Assembly (NCBI GenBank): GCA_040954595.2
Contig: CM082598.2
Coordinates: 186,001 to 250,000, forward strand
Origin: Balanoglossus misakiensis
Lineage: Eukaryota; Hemichordata
Direction of reading: 5' to 3'
Length of the DNA stretch: 64,000 bases
Shown here: positions 24,701 to 39,501 of the stretch, piece after piece
Layout: each line of letters opens with the position of its first letter
Position numbering within the stretch: position 1 is the stretch's first letter
Position numbers and translations under genes: made by a program
Notes under the pieces: model-generated
Database searches by the model: none
What the model saw: only the letters and a program-made list of their open reading frames with translations
Told to the model about the DNA's origin: nothing

Positions 24701-27700
24701 CTTGCTGCTATTGACTGAGTCGTTTCTAAGGTAACAGAATGCGCAATTGTTCGGAGGAAAGGGCGGTGTTTGGGGTCAGAGTCTCGTAGAGAGCTGTTTG
24801 GAATCCAATATAAGCTATACGTGTCTTGCCCCTCAGTTTGGAAAAAAAGAAAGATCTTAACTTCAACAGCTCCGTTGCTATTCATAGGTTAGCAATGGAT
24901 CATGTAAATTATTTTCCATTATGACAGTTATATGCATAAATTGAACACGATTTTTTACGTTCCTCATAACAATTCCATGTCTATCGTGCAACTGCAAAGG
25001 TAAAAGTCCCGAACGTACCAGTGCCACCTTGTGTACGTTGCTTATAGCGGGAACACCTCCAAGATTTCTGTGAATTAATGTGTATAAAAGACCAGATATC
25101 TTCATTGGAAACACTGTGTTCACTCTGACAAGGAAATATTTATATTGTAAGGGTGGGTCAAATCATGGACGTGGTCAAATTCTGTTGGTGAAAGTACTAG
25201 TATGTCAACAACGGTCACTCCATCATGGAGGGGCCGTGGTCGGCCAAAAAAGGCGGCAACTTCATTGGTTAGTATTTATTGGTTGTGTGAACAACTGAGA
25301 TCAGACGTGTTGTCTTTGCTGAAAGTCTTGGTGACTCGTGCCACTTCTCCGCCGAGATTACAGCGAAAAGCTTCCGACGTGTTAAAACTTGCTGGGATTC
25401 AAATAGTCCGGGGTCTGCACCATTCACACAGGTGTCAGTCTATGGTGATCGGATTATGGCTCGCCACTTCCCCACTTGACGAGGCATCGCCAAAAAGTTC
25501 TTAGGCAGGGGCCAAGTATTTACTGAGCGATGTGGGGATTTAGATAATGGACGCTGGAACTGTCAGTGCCACGCGACTTGGAGTGGCTACAGGAAGTTAT
25601 CATTGATAACAGCATACCACACCGGTTTGATTGATTGTCGCTCGCAAAGACACGAGAGTGGCGGACAAACTTTGTTCATTCACGTGAATATGGGTCGAAG
25701 GCCATTCAGCTCCTATCAAATCGGCGCACAGAGATTACATTTATTACGACCGAACAACTAAGGTCGAACAATGCTGTCACAAGTACACTGCCCAGGTTCC
25801 AGCCGCGACCGTTTGCAGTTTATTTCTCGTTTTTTTTTTTTGACTGGCGGAAAATCCTGAGCGCGCCCCGTGAGTGTCTACGGCACCAACGCCAGTACCG
25901 CGGCCACGAGGCCGACATGCAGCGTCATTGTATTCTCTTCGAGCGCGTCGGTGAATAACACCGCCCGTCAATCACGTGGTAGTTTTCATTTACGATGCAA
26001 TTTCCAACTAAATCCCTACTTACAACGCCGAAAGCAGACGCCAATGCTCTAACCAATGCCCGTGCAAACACTCTTCTCTCGGTGCACACGTTTCCACAAA
26101 GGATCTCATACCTTCTCGAACCGAAACACTAGACCCAAACAAAAATGCTCCACACATCGGCGCCTCAAAACATTTCTACCGGTCAGACACTAAACATCTT
26201 TCTTGCCAATGTTTACGGCTCTAATTTTCCACTTCGCCCTATGTGAAGTTTTGTTCAAGAGATGTTGTCCCAGGCCGACTAAGCTAAGCCAGTGATTTCC
26301 CGCTAAAACGGCATGAGTGAAGGGAAGGGAAGGGAAACAATAATTATTGCGGAAACTTTCGAGTCAATAACGGATAGGTGAAATAGCTACTGGAATTTAC
26401 GGCTAAGAAGTCACATGCAAATGAGAACTACTGGCTGACAATCGTGTATAACCTGGGCATAATATTACGAGTAAATGTCACAATCCGCCGAAGACTGTCC
26501 GAGTCGATAACGGGTATTTCTCTCTCCCCTCGAATCTTAGAAGGTATCCCCCCTTCGAATCTGCTAATAACAACCTGCCAAGGCCTTCGAACACACTGGA
26601 AACAAAAAGACAAAGGATTCTGGGATATTTTGGTGTCTCCAGCCCATTCCCAGGATGATGGTACCATAAAAGCAGAGCCTGGAATTCTTGGCACCACGCC
26701 AAGCATTCCGGCTAAACCTCTGCGGGAGTCACGTGGGAGAGAAGCGGACAGACCCCAACACGGATTTAAAAGATCTTGATAATAATAATCAGGGAAAAAA
26801 TAAAATAGTGTGATAAGACTTGGCTCGTATATTAATTTAATTCATTTAATCTCATGGTGAATGTGATCACCAGGGTGCTCGATTGGCCGGGTGACGGCGA
26901 CGGGCGTTATCGCACAAGTTGTGTGAAGTTGCCGGGATTTTGGTTTGATGGTGATGGGATGGACTCAAAAGAGCGTCTCTGCAGTGATGACAACGTAAAA
27001 TCCGCTCTATTACAAGACGAATATAATTAACCGACTAACATATTCCCTATTATGTCATCCGTAAAATGTATTCATTATGTTCAAGCCAATAGTGATGAAG
27101 ACGACATACAAACAAAAGGCAATTAACGCTTAACAGTCTTCTTTAGATTCAGCTACACCTTCGAGTGGATAATTATGATTACGAATATCTTTCATGATGT
27201 TCAATTTAAAGTCTTCATTGCGAAACATAAACGATTTTTTTACCGCACAACACGACGCCGCACCTGTAAGGTGTCATCACGCACAACCGTCTTGAGATGA
27301 CGGTGCAAATTACTGAAGGATTACGGAATACAACTATACAGTTGATTGACTCGAAAATACTGGTTTTAATGCAATGCTGGTAATTAAAGATTTACTTTTC
27401 AGGGTTCGATATATCCGTGGCATACGTTATGAATCATGAATTCGAAGTCTGCATGGTCAGCAGTAACCATGGAAATCCGCCGCGACAGATGGCAGAACTG
27501 CAATCTGTCGTGTGTATGCGGGTTGCTCGTTAGACTGTTGCTAATAGACCAGACAGATGTCTAAAGCTCGGGTTTTACATTCCTAGAGTTATCCCTCTTA
27601 TGTATAGAAATGGACTTGGCATAGTTTAACACATGTCGAGTGACAATTTCAGCAAAGAGGGAATATTTCAATTTCAGGAGCCGAGACTGACTGTATGATT

Positions 27701-29325
27701 ACAGATCCCCGGTGAAAGATTTGCATCGATCCTCGAAAACTCTCACGGATGTTTCTTCACCAGAGTTGTACAGCGAAGACACCCACAGATTTGAAATCTG
27801 ACATTTGTTACGGATGTAAAGTCTCAGAACTTTCTGACGAACAGATCTGGCACACCACAGCCAGCGAAACGGCCTTTGAAGTTACACACTCTATCCAGCG
27901 AACAGCTCTGTCTAAAGATGATTCATCGCTCTTGCTGTACAGCTCTTTGTCTGCTTTGTAGCGATGACGAATTGTATACGGCTTTTTAGTTTCGTCTCTC
28001 GCATGGTTGAATCTGAATGGAACACGTGCCACTGGACCCGATTCACTACCTTGTCATTAACTGCAAAAGGCTCATGGGTAGTAATGGAAGATATAGCCAC
28101 CTACAGTAGACCCCCAAAATCAGTGAGCGACCCCTGATCCCTGTTGTTGAATTTTGATAACCAATGTCTGCAAGTGCACTTGTAGACTGCTGCAAACTTG
28201 CTTGGAAAAATCTGCTGTACATCACGACTTTTTGTGACAAGCACATGCTTTGGTTCCTTGTTTAAACTATGTCAGTGATTTGCTAAACTTTCCACTGTGA
28301 ATGTTGTCAGTTCTAGGCTCTCTTTTCATAGGCAGTACTTTATTCTTTAATCTGATGACGTCACAAGAAGTGGCGCCAGTGTGTCGCGCCGATTTATCAG
28401 GACTGAAAGCACCGAAGTTGAGGTATTGAAAATAAATGGATTAAAACTCAGAGGGGTTGGGGGGATTTCAACAAGTGTATTAACCGTGCGGGGAAACAAG
28501 CAAGAGTCAGAAATTCATTTCCGACTGCACCATATAAAACCTTCAAGAATGTTAACCAAACCTCCATGTCTGTTATCAAAATCAATCCTATCTGGGGGGG
28601 GGGGTTCCGTTGTCTCCTGCATCCACCAAAGATTGTTAGACCAGATCTCTAGAATGCCAACTGACCTTAACTGCATCTGATATTTACACAATTATATATT
28701 TGCGAACAGAAAGCTCTTGAACTTGAGCTTATCGGTATTTGCGTTTGCCGATGATAAATTGGCGTGTTGCAAGTGTGTGTTTACATTGTTTTGTTTACAC
28801 CTATTTAACCAAATCAATACTCTCCATTTGGAGTCGTGATGTTGAGGGCGCACTGTCCCCCTGATAGTGAAAGTGGTATTGGTCCGGGTATTGGCTATCT
28901 ACTCCTCGCCTTCAGGTGGTGGTTGCGATCATCTCGGTACTGGGGGACAATTTTGTAAACTGGTTGTCGACGGACAGAAGGGATTGGAAATGTCAATGCC
29001 CAGCAATAGATGTGGGGGAGGGAATTCTCACATCCCTCTCAGAACCAACATTTTAAAAGAGAGATTGTATGTCCATTAAAATAGAATGTCCACCATTAAA
29101 TCATAAGTTGATAGGTATTGAACTAGAAATCGCGTCACAGCTGCAGATATGGGGACAGTTTGCCGAATTTCAAGTTGTTGTCTTAGTGGTTCTGTGGCCA
29201 TGACTGAAATACAGAGGTCGACATTGTTGAACTTCAAAGTTGAGAGTTCAAAGATGACCTTACCTCAGTTGAGGTCACAAGAACCCATTGTCACTGCATG
29301 AATATTTTTTAAAAGCACGCCCTAC
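21799..29325. other. Intergenic stretch upstream of the ASCL1/2-type gene
   Basis: No supportable exon on either strand. The longest frames (23987-24427, 26444-26779 and a 100-codon frame at 25202-25504) lack domains and splice context. The part next to 21798 should hold the 5'UTR and promoter of the bHLH gene, but I see no decisive motif. Confidence 0.4.
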
Positions 29326-29328
29326 TGG

Positions 29329-29329
29329 T

Positions 29330-29366
<37 letters not shown>

Positions 29367-29367
29367 C
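29329..29367. repeat. (AAC)n microsatellite
   Basis: About 12 uninterrupted AAC repeats. Confidence 0.9.
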
Positions 29368-32300
29368 AACCAGCCAATCAAGTACACTCAGATGGACTTG
29401 ATCAATTCAATGCCAAGATTGTCCGTCAGATTCTCACTTTAACTGAAACGTAATTAAAGAACAGACAAGCACCGTATTCTCAGGAAGAACTCAACTTTAC
29501 AGAACCCATAAAAAGAAGGGCTAAGTGATTTGGTAATAAACTGGTACATAGACTTTTGGCCTTGGGTGAGAATTCGATTCACAGTCCAGGGTCGTATCCA
29601 GATCAGGGTCGAAGTAATTCACGTCAAATTTCACTGAGTACATGAAATACCAAAAGGGTAAGGCCATTTTGGTTGGGGTCATGTCTCTGTATATCTACAG
29701 AATAGGAAAAAATATTCCATCGCAGGCTACGCTGTAAGAGTGGCAACTTTTGGTTTTGGTAATCTGGTCTTTTTTAAAGAGAGTCTTCATTAATTTTTAT
29801 TGCAATTGCGTGTCCTTGTTTTTCAGGCTAATAATGCGATTTTAACCCTTTCCAAGCACCGATGTTAACAGCCTGTCCTTGAGACATTGAAAGTGATCAT
29901 CAACGCGCGTCGAGGGAGAATTGAACTTGAATTCTTATATCAATAACCAAATAAATCATGGTAATTCCTAACAATGACTGCTACCAGAGTGTGCACGTGG
30001 GGAGTTTTGTTTTGACACCCGTATTTGGTGGTCTCTGTTTTACTAATTCGTCAAATGGCGCTCAGTGTTTCAAGTTGTTTCAGTCAAGAGCTAGACAGCG
30101 GTTATCGTGTTCCGTTTCTAGGCGTTGCTCCGAATATCAATGACCGTCTGTAGCACGTCGGCTTTTCATCGTATACAAAGAAACCCAAGCATGTGGTGAT
30201 GATGCCCGGCCTTGAGAGGGCACACGCGGCTAGTTAATGGTCAACCATCCCACGCGCACGGAGAAAACCCTGAAATTTTGGGAAGTCAATCAAACAGGTT
30301 GTTGAAGGAAGTTGACGCCTGAGGATCACGCGTTTCATTAATTATTCATCGTATTTCATTGCTATTGGTCAAAGATTTAGACACCTCATATTTGAGTAAT
30401 CTTTAGGTCACCCTCCATACCATCGTCTCCATGGACAATCTGTGTGTCGCCCATTCTAGCAAATGACAATAATCTCGCAAGGAGCGGCTTAACCTCGACT
30501 TAAACAAATCCTCTTCTAAACCGAACCCACACCTCCTAAGTTAATCCACCATTAGCACGTACTGTCGTCTCCTCATGTGGCAACGGTGCGTATAGCCACC
30601 GACCGCCGACAACTACAAGTCATCAAAAATATCCCGATTCCATGGTAGGACTATATCCCTTGCCAATCACAACTTGGTAACAAGTCCCATCACAAAGACA
30701 AACAGGTAAACGGGCAGAGACCGACGACAGTGACGTTAAAGAAACAAAACCTGACCACTTAGAGAGAATGCAAATGCCACGTATCGATGACCAATGGCCG
30801 CGACGTAACAGTCGGGATTCTCAACATTGCAGGTCATAGTGACAGTCTTATCTTGTTAGCATTGACTGTTACCAAGCCATCTTCCAAATGTTCACAGCCC
30901 CCGCCTATGACGGGTAAGCCGACGGTGTACATCAATATTGTTTCTCTGAGATTGCGATAAACAAAACCCTTTGCTGTTGCTACCGTGCGTGCCATTAATC
31001 ACAGACATCCTTCATATCTTTTATTTACTCGTCAAAAGGTGATCAGACGACATACATCAAGAATGATTCCAAAAGATGTGATAAGATATTGTCCAAAGAT
31101 AAAAATAATAATCCCTAGAACTTATTACAATCCCCTTGTAAGGAGATCCGACACCTAGATTGAATGAAAAATATGGAATTTAGAAATTTTAAGTCTCCAG
31201 TGCTGCCACACATGTAGTTTGGCCAACCAGTCAGCAATTGAAGTTGACGCACCTGTTAGTAAACACAACGATGAATAAAACCGAGATTGAATCAAATAAA
31301 TCCTGGTTTTATGTGAAGGGCCATACGACATGATTGTATGATTCGAGTTTTTTAAAGTACAGTCCACGAGCTATGGTCAGAGAACCATAATTGTTTCTCA
31401 AAGCATATCTAGTTATTGGATCACTTTACCAGGTACGTTCAATAGATAATTTTACAATCTCTTCCATCACGGTATCTCGAAGATACATATGTTTGTCGCG
31501 CCAGTTATGATAAAACGTTGAGATTTATCGGCCCACAGCCTCTTATCATAACCAAACATTCATCACGTGACCAAAATGGTTGGAAGCAAACACAGGTACA
31601 TTATTTATCAATGCATCGAATAACTGTTACATTTTACCAGGATAAACCACAAACCTTGCGACAGGGAACTCGTGTACAACCAAAACCTATCTCTTCCAGA
31701 AGATAAGAGAATGATTAGTTTCTACCAATTCAACCGGCGACTAATTATAACAAAGATGGCATAGACCGATAACACATTCAGTAAGGTTAAGTTCGTGTCG
31801 CAAATACAACTGTTTACTGCCAGACATTCACTACAACAATTTAATTCGTCCGGATTACCGGTGCTTATCGAATTGCAGACTTCGTGTTCCGGCCGTGCCC
31901 CAGCGCTTGAAAAATGTCAACAACATGAAATGTCACGGGTGGGCAACAAGTATGGCACGAGTTCCGAAATGCATGGATGGCGCAGCGAAAACAGACTTGA
32001 AAACAAAGACGGCGTTTTCTGGTTCAGTGTTTTTCTACTGGTTCAACGTTTACTCAGTGGTCGGCTAGTAGTTGTGCGTACTCGGGTTACCTAGCACCAC
32101 GACGAAACTCAGTGTCTCCGTGAATAAATAACACTTGAGCCACTTGAGAAAGACGCGCGACGCTCGGATTCGCCTCATTAACAAGAAACACCGCACGTGT
32201 GTGTTTCCATATATGGAAGAGACATCAAACACAGCATGCCATTGCGCGACATGTCTATCATTGTACTCAATGCACGCTGTGTTAAGAAAACCCAAGCGCG

Positions 32301-34282
32301 CCCACGCGACCAACCACTTATCAGAAAATACTTGGTCGAGCATGGTGCAAATGGTTTTTTGATTTGAATAAGGCGGTTACCACAAATCTCTGCTCATTTT
32401 GAAGTCACTTTGGTTTGCGCCCATCAGTGGGAATAACCAGGCGGATTCGGCCAATATGGAGAACGATCCAGCAACTTCACGGTCGGATGTTGTCTTAACC
32501 GGATGAAACTTGAATCACGACCGATCTAAACCGGCCATTCCAAAATTGCCCACACATCTCTCTCTTAATGAATGACCAGGTTTCCATGCATGCGAAATAC
32601 ATAGAGCCACAGTCTCCTTTGTTGCCCCGTCTGTAGTTGATGTGTGCACGAGTCCGCTTTCATTCCCGACTCTTTTTAACTAGTTATTGACAGACAAGAC
32701 GGATAACCCCAAAAACAACTAAATGCAAATTCCACCTAATAGTAATAAATTCTAGACTTCACACGTGTGCAATCACGACTCTCAATAGACTACCCCCATG
32801 GCAGAGGCTGCTCGCTTTAAAACACCATAAAAGTAGCATTTCAAAGAGAGACGGCCAACAACAATCGTGCCAGCGATGAACATCAGATCAGACGAAACAG
32901 TGCGAGACGTGCCGCAAAACCTATTCAAGAATTGTTCTTTCGCCAATGGGGTTGCCGTATAAACAGCGATCGCCTTGTGGCTGCATTGGGTTCAGACATG
33001 GTGCCCGTCTGAGAACGACTATAATCAGACACTAGCTTTTGTTCGTGTGTGTTGCACCGCACTGAGACGGCCATACAGATGCTTTGTTCATAAGCAACAG
33101 TGACTCGCTGAAACAGTCGCTTTCCGCCGACTGTGGTTTCCTATCGAAACGTTGAAAAAAAACCTGCCAAGGGTCATTCATGCCATATAAATAATTAAAT
33201 GTTATGAACGTACAGAGTATGTAATTCAAAATTTAGTGATTTGCACCGAGGAACTTTATGGCTGTTGAAACTAAATTGCCACTTTTATAGGTAACGAAAA
33301 ATCACCAAACCAAGAGAATTCATGAAAACACCATTTTAACTGAATCGAATATCTCTGACAATCGTTGCTTCACATGATTTTAAAAATACAGAGGTTTAGG
33401 ACATTATACAGATGAGCGCGTGTGACGGTCACCAAGGCATTCAACTCACTATTTTCACCATTTGCCACGGTTATTATCCGTAGATGGCGCACTCATTGAC
33501 TCAACTGCCATAGTAACCCTCCCTAACTCATTGTTGCATACAAACTGTACTAAGCACAAAACGAAAGAACACACACATGATGAGAGCCTGAGAGGAACAC
33601 CAGGTGAAGAATATGACGCCCTCTAGAGTTCGTATATGTGGCTGCTGCCAGTATGTTTTGATATTTTCTGAGCAAATATCAATTATTTACGCTTAATAGT
33701 TACTCATATACAGGTTTTGTTGGCAAGTAAAATCATGGGAATGTTGGGATCTTAGATGGAGTAGACCACGATACTACAGTTAACACACAGAACACTGCAG
33801 TACATGTTTAATAGACTATGAAATACCTAGAAATGATCTCATACAAACTTTGCAAACAATTAAAAGTAAAATTCGACAGACTTTCGTTTGAATCACAACA
33901 AATTTGTCAGCAATAGCATTTCTGAATGAATCGGTGGGAATATAACAAGAGTATGTGATCAGCTCATCACAACGAATAAAAACGAAAGAAATGCGGCTAC
34001 TGTCTCTGTTTAGAATAAGGATTCGACAAATTGAAGTTTTTTAGTTTAGAGGTACGAGTTTCTAGTATAATGCTAACAACTACATTTTTGTATTTTACAA
34101 AGTGAAATAACCATCTTGCTCGCCGAGTTTTCTTCTTAAACTGGAAAACTACTTCAGTAAAGAACATGCAAGTTTGGGAGGGTCGAGTCTGCACCGTGTA
34201 CAATTCTGATTAAATTTTGGCACACCCCATTTATCGGTCAGTGCGCAGCTTGGAGATACTCCAAACTTTGGTCATTTGCTGT
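29368..34282. other. Intergenic stretch, no gene recognised
   Basis: Only short random open frames. The right end probably includes the 3'UTR of the minus-strand ankyrin gene. Confidence 0.4.
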
Positions 34283-37200
34283 TCACGGTTCTGGACTTCC
34301 AGGCTTGGTTTCGTATGCGCCATTCTCAACCAAGACTGATACGATTTTTTCGTCGTTATTTTCTCTGGCAAATACCAGTGGGGTCCAATGCTCGTCATCC
34401 CGAGCATTAACATCTGCTTCGAGTTCTATCAGCTGCGACACCATCTCTTCATAACCCGCCATTGTTGCTAAGTGGAGGGGAGTCAATCCTTCAGATTCTC
34501 GCGCATTCACTTCACTTCCGAGATCGACCAGTAACGATGCAGCGGCTGTCTGACCCTCTCTGGCAGCCAGATGCAATGGCGTCATACCATCAACATTCCT
34601 CGCCATAATGAACGCACTGGATTGCAGTAGGATCCGGATAATATCCAAGTTTCCAATAACTGCTGCAATATGCAGTGCAGTCTCCCTGTCGATGTCTTGA
34701 GCATCTACCGCAGAACCAAGACGTAAGAGCTTCTCTACAGTCTTGTCATGGGAGTTGGCGACTGCAAGATGTAAGGGTGTCAGGCGGTTGCTGTTTTGCT
34801 CGTAAACTGAGGCACCAGAATCGACTAACAACTCGAGAGTTTCATCATGGCCATTTTCAGCAGCACAATGAAGAGGTGTGTTCTTGTTCTCGTCACCAAT
34901 ATCTATGAAGGCTCCTGCCTCAAGCAAGAGCTCCGCGATGTTGGTGTAACCCTTCTTCGCGGCCAGGTGGAGGGTGGTGGACTTGTCACTGGTTGTTTCA
35001 TTGATGTCAACACCCCTGTTCAGCAGAATTTCAACAACAGAGGCATGACCATTCAGTACAGCACAGTGAAGTGGCATCAGGGAATCTCTGTCGCGTGCAC
35101 GGATGTCAGCGCCTCGTTTTATCAGAACCTTCACAGTCTTGTCATGACCATTCATAGAAGCGATGTGAAGGGCAGACTTCCCTTCTTCATTTGTGGCATT
35201 TATCTTGGCGCCTTTTCTGAGCAAGAGCTCTGCCAGGCTGAAGTGGCCAAGTTGACAAGCTACGTGAAGAGGTGTTTGCTTGTAAGCATCAGTTTCATTA
35301 ACGTTTGCACCGTTATTAATCAGTAATTCTGCCATGGCATAGTTGCCGTGCTGGACAACATAAAAGATTGGCGACCAGCAGTCGTTGTCCAGGGAATTGA
35401 CCACGGCGTTGTGGGCAAGTAGCATTCTTGAGATATTCATGTGTCCTTCGATGGTGGCACAGTGAAGTGGCGTTGAAGAGTTGTCATTCAGGGCGTTGAC
35501 ATCCGAGCCTTTCTCTATCAGCAGCATAGATGTGGTTGCCAGACCTCCTTTGCTGGAAAGGTGAAGAACTGTTTGATCATGGCTGTCAGCTGACTTGACA
35601 TTGGCACCCCTCTGTACCAGCATAATGGCAGTATCTTCATGACCTTTGTCGATGGCGATCCAAAGAGGAGTCATTTTATCTGACTCTGTTTCTGCATCAA
35701 TATTTGCTCCCTTGGAGATAAGGAACTCTATCATCTCGTTGTTTCCTTCTAAAGATGCACTGTGGAGTGGTGTGAAGCCCTCAATATCCCGAGCCTCCAA
35801 TTTTGCTCCATGTAGAAGAAGACATTGGGCGATGGCAACCTTATTCAATTCTGCCGCATAATGAAGAGGAGTTAAACCATCTTTAGTTTCTGCGTTGACT
35901 CTCGCTCCACACTCAGCTAATTTGTCAACCACACGCACTTCTCCCTTTCTGGTGGCTACGTGGAGTGGTGTCATGCTGTCGTCATCATGGATGTCGAACT
36001 GCACTCCATATTGGAGCAGAAGATCTATAATGTCTGTGTGTCCCTCCTCGGCAGCATAGTGCAGTGGTGTCTTGCCATCTTTGGTCAGAGGGTTAATGAC
36101 CGCTTTCTTCTCAAGCAGACACTTGGCTGTTTTCACATGACCATTATAAGCAGCAAGGTGCAGTGGCGTCGCCTCATCTTCTGAACAGGAATTGACGACT
36201 GCGCCATTTTCTAACAAGATATGCACTATTTCGTCACTTCCGCTGTATGCAGCCCTGTGTAGTGGGCTCATTTGGCTGCGGTTAATTGCATTCACATCTA
36301 TTTTCTTGTTGCTCAGCAGGATGAATTTGGCAATGCCAACATGTCCGCCCTCAGCAGCTCGGTGCATCAGTGTGTCACCTCGGTCGTTCCGCGTGTTTAG
36401 GTTGGCGCCATACTTTGTCAGGACTTTGACAGCACCCAGTCGACCAGCACCACAAGCAAGTGATATAGGAGTGATGCTCGTTCTGCCCTTGCTATTAACG
36501 TCACTTCCGTTTTGACAAAGTCTTTCCACGGCATCTTGGTCCCCAGCTCGCGCGGCTCTGTGAAGAGTGGTGAAACTTGACTCAACGTCTGACAGGTAGG
36601 TCAGCTTCTCAATCATTGTCTCGTTCCCTAACCTGTCAGCCAACTCAAACGCCGAGAATCCATCGTATTCGCTGTTGGAGTTAGCAACGCGAATGTTAAG
36701 AAGGTGATAAAAATCCGAATACTTGAAAAGCGCGAAAAGAAACAACACATTGTCGTAGAGGATGGCTTGATGTAGAAGAGTGTAACCATTCCTGACTGTT
36801 AGAAGGTCAACACTCTTGGCAAGTTCAAGTGCTGTCTGTGTGTCTTCATCTCTGAGGGCGTCAAACACCTTATCTTCCTTGTTAAAAGCTGACGTCACCA
36901 GACACTCCCCTGCAACAACAAACAACAACAGTTTGTCATTTTATTTGGAAATAACAGGTTTCAAGATCGTCAAATAACCGAAGGAGAAAGAACATGAAAT
37001 TGTATAATTGCATGACACATGCGATTGATGTTCAAGTTTTAAAAGTAATTTTAGCAAGAAATGGTGCATATGATGCGCAGACATAATTTATGAATATCTA
37101 ATTTAGAATGTATTTTATGCAACACACTCTAGAACAAGAAGCTGTGGTCGATTTTGAAATTTGAGCAAATTCCACGGCTACTCAGCACTCTACTTGTGAA

Positions 37201-37844
37201 AAATACATCATAAACGTGTATGAACAAGCTTGTGTAATTTTCGACCGATATTGTCAAAATAAATCATTACTTTTGTCAAAAAGAGGAATGCGTGCTAGCT
37301 TATATTCGTACTCATAGCAATAGAGGGCAAAGGTAACGCGAGGAATTGAAACGTCTGACTATACATTTTTCGTACCAGTAAGATTTGGGTACGGGGTTAA
37401 AGGTTATGCACGTCCAAATGACTTACCTGTTACGGGGTCGATGCCATATCGCCCGAGATATTGTTTTAAGTCTCGAATTTGTGCCAGTTTAGGAACATGC
37501 GGTGGCCTGGCCTCCAAAACACGTAGAACACCAAGCACAAGTTGGGTCTTGTTCAGCGTGTAACTCAAACTGTCGTCGCCAGCCGCCCCCGAAGTGAACA
37601 GCATCGCCATGTCGTTTCCGGTGCGGTTTTTGGAGAACTGTATCTCGAAGGTGTCCTCATACGTCATAGGTACGCCCCCTAGAACTTGGGCGACGATTTC
37701 TTTGGCGTTATCGTAGCAGATCGACTGAAGGAATATTCGCAACAGGAAGTTGATATCATTTTGGATGGAACCTTGGATGATCCGTGAACCGTCTTGTGTC
37801 CAGCGACACGAAATTCGACTGATTGTGGTCGTTGACGAAGCCAT
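34283..37844 (-). CDS. Ankyrin-repeat protein, 23 repeats, with an unrecognised N-terminal domain
   Basis: Two exons: 37427-37844, beginning MASSTTT, and 34283-36909. The donor is ACAG|GTAAGT and the acceptor TTGTTGCAG|GG. Both are phase 1, giving VTG-ECLV across the joint and a 1,014-residue product. The first about 139 residues form a folded-looking domain that I do not recognise. Two degenerate ankyrin units follow, then 23 consecutive 33-residue ankyrin repeats with the consensus TPLHxAAxxGH...LLxxGAxxN, running to a short tail (KPGSPEP). No kinase, death domain, SOCS box or membrane segment is visible, so a soluble scaffold is likely (inference). Near-continuous TPLH repeats resemble ankyrin-type arrays, but the ZU5 and death domains of true ankyrins are absent. 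A TTG seven codons upstream is in frame, but the ATG at 37844 is the natural start. Confidence 0.85.
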
Positions 37845-38046
37845 GTTTGGTGTTGCGTGGGCCAATCGAACCGGTCACGACATCCCTCCGCTTCGGAACT
37901 CGTTGCAATTCACCTATTATACCCCTCGCAATGTACAGAAATCGTCCTCCCGTTTGTCAATGTCTCTGCCGCAAACCACAACACACCAGATCTGGCCAAC
38001 TTACTGAACTGTCGCGTATATTTTACAGAAAAAATAGTGTTACTCC

Positions 38047-38815
38047 TCAAGGTTCATCGACGCTGACCGGGTCGTTGTGCCAGAAGGCGTAGCGCACCGT
38101 ACACTTTGAACCGTATATTGACAACCCTGTCAAGCATTTTGATTGAATATTAACCGAACCGGTGTTTAATCTTTCCAACACGTATTTATTTCGCGCTATT
38201 TGTTCTTCAGATAAATTGGCATTCCACAATTGGCCAAAGTTGCCCACCATGATGACTTGAATTGAGGATCAGTGCAAACAAACAAACAAACATGGTCACT
38301 GAAGAAGCCGATATTTCGCATTCTCGCCCCACCAGACTACGGATTTCTTTCGTTTCACCTTTTTGCGGGGAGCAGAGCGCTGCCGTAAAAGGGCCGTGGT
38401 TTGCGACGATGATATTTCGACATAGATGTACATGATACCAGTACACAAGACATTCATTTCATTCAGATACGACATTGTCAAAATCCGCATTTTGTGCGGT
38501 GTTACTGCAGTATTCCACGCATGCTCAACTCCCGTAAATGTCATGTTGTCCTTGATGGCGCCAACTTGTGATGAAAAACCGTTAACATACAAAATATTTG
38601 TGTTCGAAGTGCGTGATCACTCTTGGCGGACTCTCCCAATAATTCGGATCTGCTGAAACCCGAAGCTGAAACAATATTTTACCTGCAACGCGCCTGTCAG
38701 GGTAGGTAGCACTAAACATTTTCTCATCAGCACGACCGATCGAGCAGAAGGAAATATAATCCCTCTCCGACTTCACTTCTCTTTCTTTAGTCATATCGCA
38801 GACTGATATACTCAA
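38047..38815 (-). other. Cluster of coding-like fragments on the minus strand, unresolved
   Basis: Three successive minus-strand open stretches have amino-acid composition like real protein: 38582-38815 (contains FCSIGRADEKMFSATYPD), 38296-38592 (contains TFTGVEHAWNT and an Arg/Lys-rich end) and 38047-38250 (begins MVGNFGQLWNANLS, contains KCTVRYAFWHNDPV). Acceptor- and donor-like sites exist at several edges, for example ATATACAG|GTAAAAC near 38838. I could not join them in consistent phase. They may be exons of an unrecognised gene, a decayed gene, or pieces of a transposon. Confidence 0.25.
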
Positions 38816-39258
38816 ACAAAAAGATAATTGTTTTACCTGTATATCTCCGGCACAATGTCAACGTCACAACTGTATGGAGTGGTAGAATGTAGAAATAGAC
38901 GTTCCTTTATCATCTAGAAAGCAGAATATGACATGTAAGACAATCGTTAAAACTGAGGCAAAAGAATCGCTCTTATAAAACTGAACCGAACATGTTCATT
39001 AGCATACTTGAAAAATATTTGTATTAATCGACACTTCCATCCGTGGAAACTTTTGTTATGAAAACGTACGAAACAGGGCGTTTATTGCAAAGTCTCTTGA
39101 ATCATGATAAAGACAATAGATGTGACATACATGAAAACTAATCTGTGATGTTCTTGTTAGTTGATAATTGGACGAAGAATTTATGTATTGACATCGATAA
39201 TGATGTTGTTAGTGTAACTGGTTTACGCACTAATCTCAGATTTACACCCACCGACAGA

Positions 39259-39501
39259 TCAAATATGGAAATAGCCATGGGCGTTAGAGACATCAATTGG
39301 GATACACAAAACGAAATCTTTTATATGGAAAGGCTCTAACTCTCCATGGGAAGTGTAAAATTCACATCGGGTATCGAATTTCAATATGTCAAGTACGTGT
39401 GGATTTTGCGGTGCGATGGCCGATTCTGTCGGTACGAAATAATTCTTCTCACCGCGCATGAGCAGCCACTTTTGTATTTCCCCATTATTGTACGGCAACA
39501 A
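39259..39501 (-). other. Coding-like minus-strand fragment
   Basis: An 80-codon open stretch with protein-like composition (contains IQKWLLMRGEKNYFVP and CEFYTSHGELEPFHIKDF). It is preceded by an acceptor-like CAATTTACCAG at about 39502. It may belong with the fragments at 38.0-38.8 kb, but no consistent splice phase was found, so function and reality are open. Confidence 0.22.

Noticed and set aside
25202-25504. 100-codon frame with an AT-hook-like RGRGRPKK
   Set aside because: A single short basic motif occurs by chance; the rest has no protein-like pattern or neighbouring exons.
34675-36515. Plus-strand frames of up to 159 codons
   Set aside because: Antisense shadows of the ankyrin repeats, whose 99-bp periodicity keeps other frames open.
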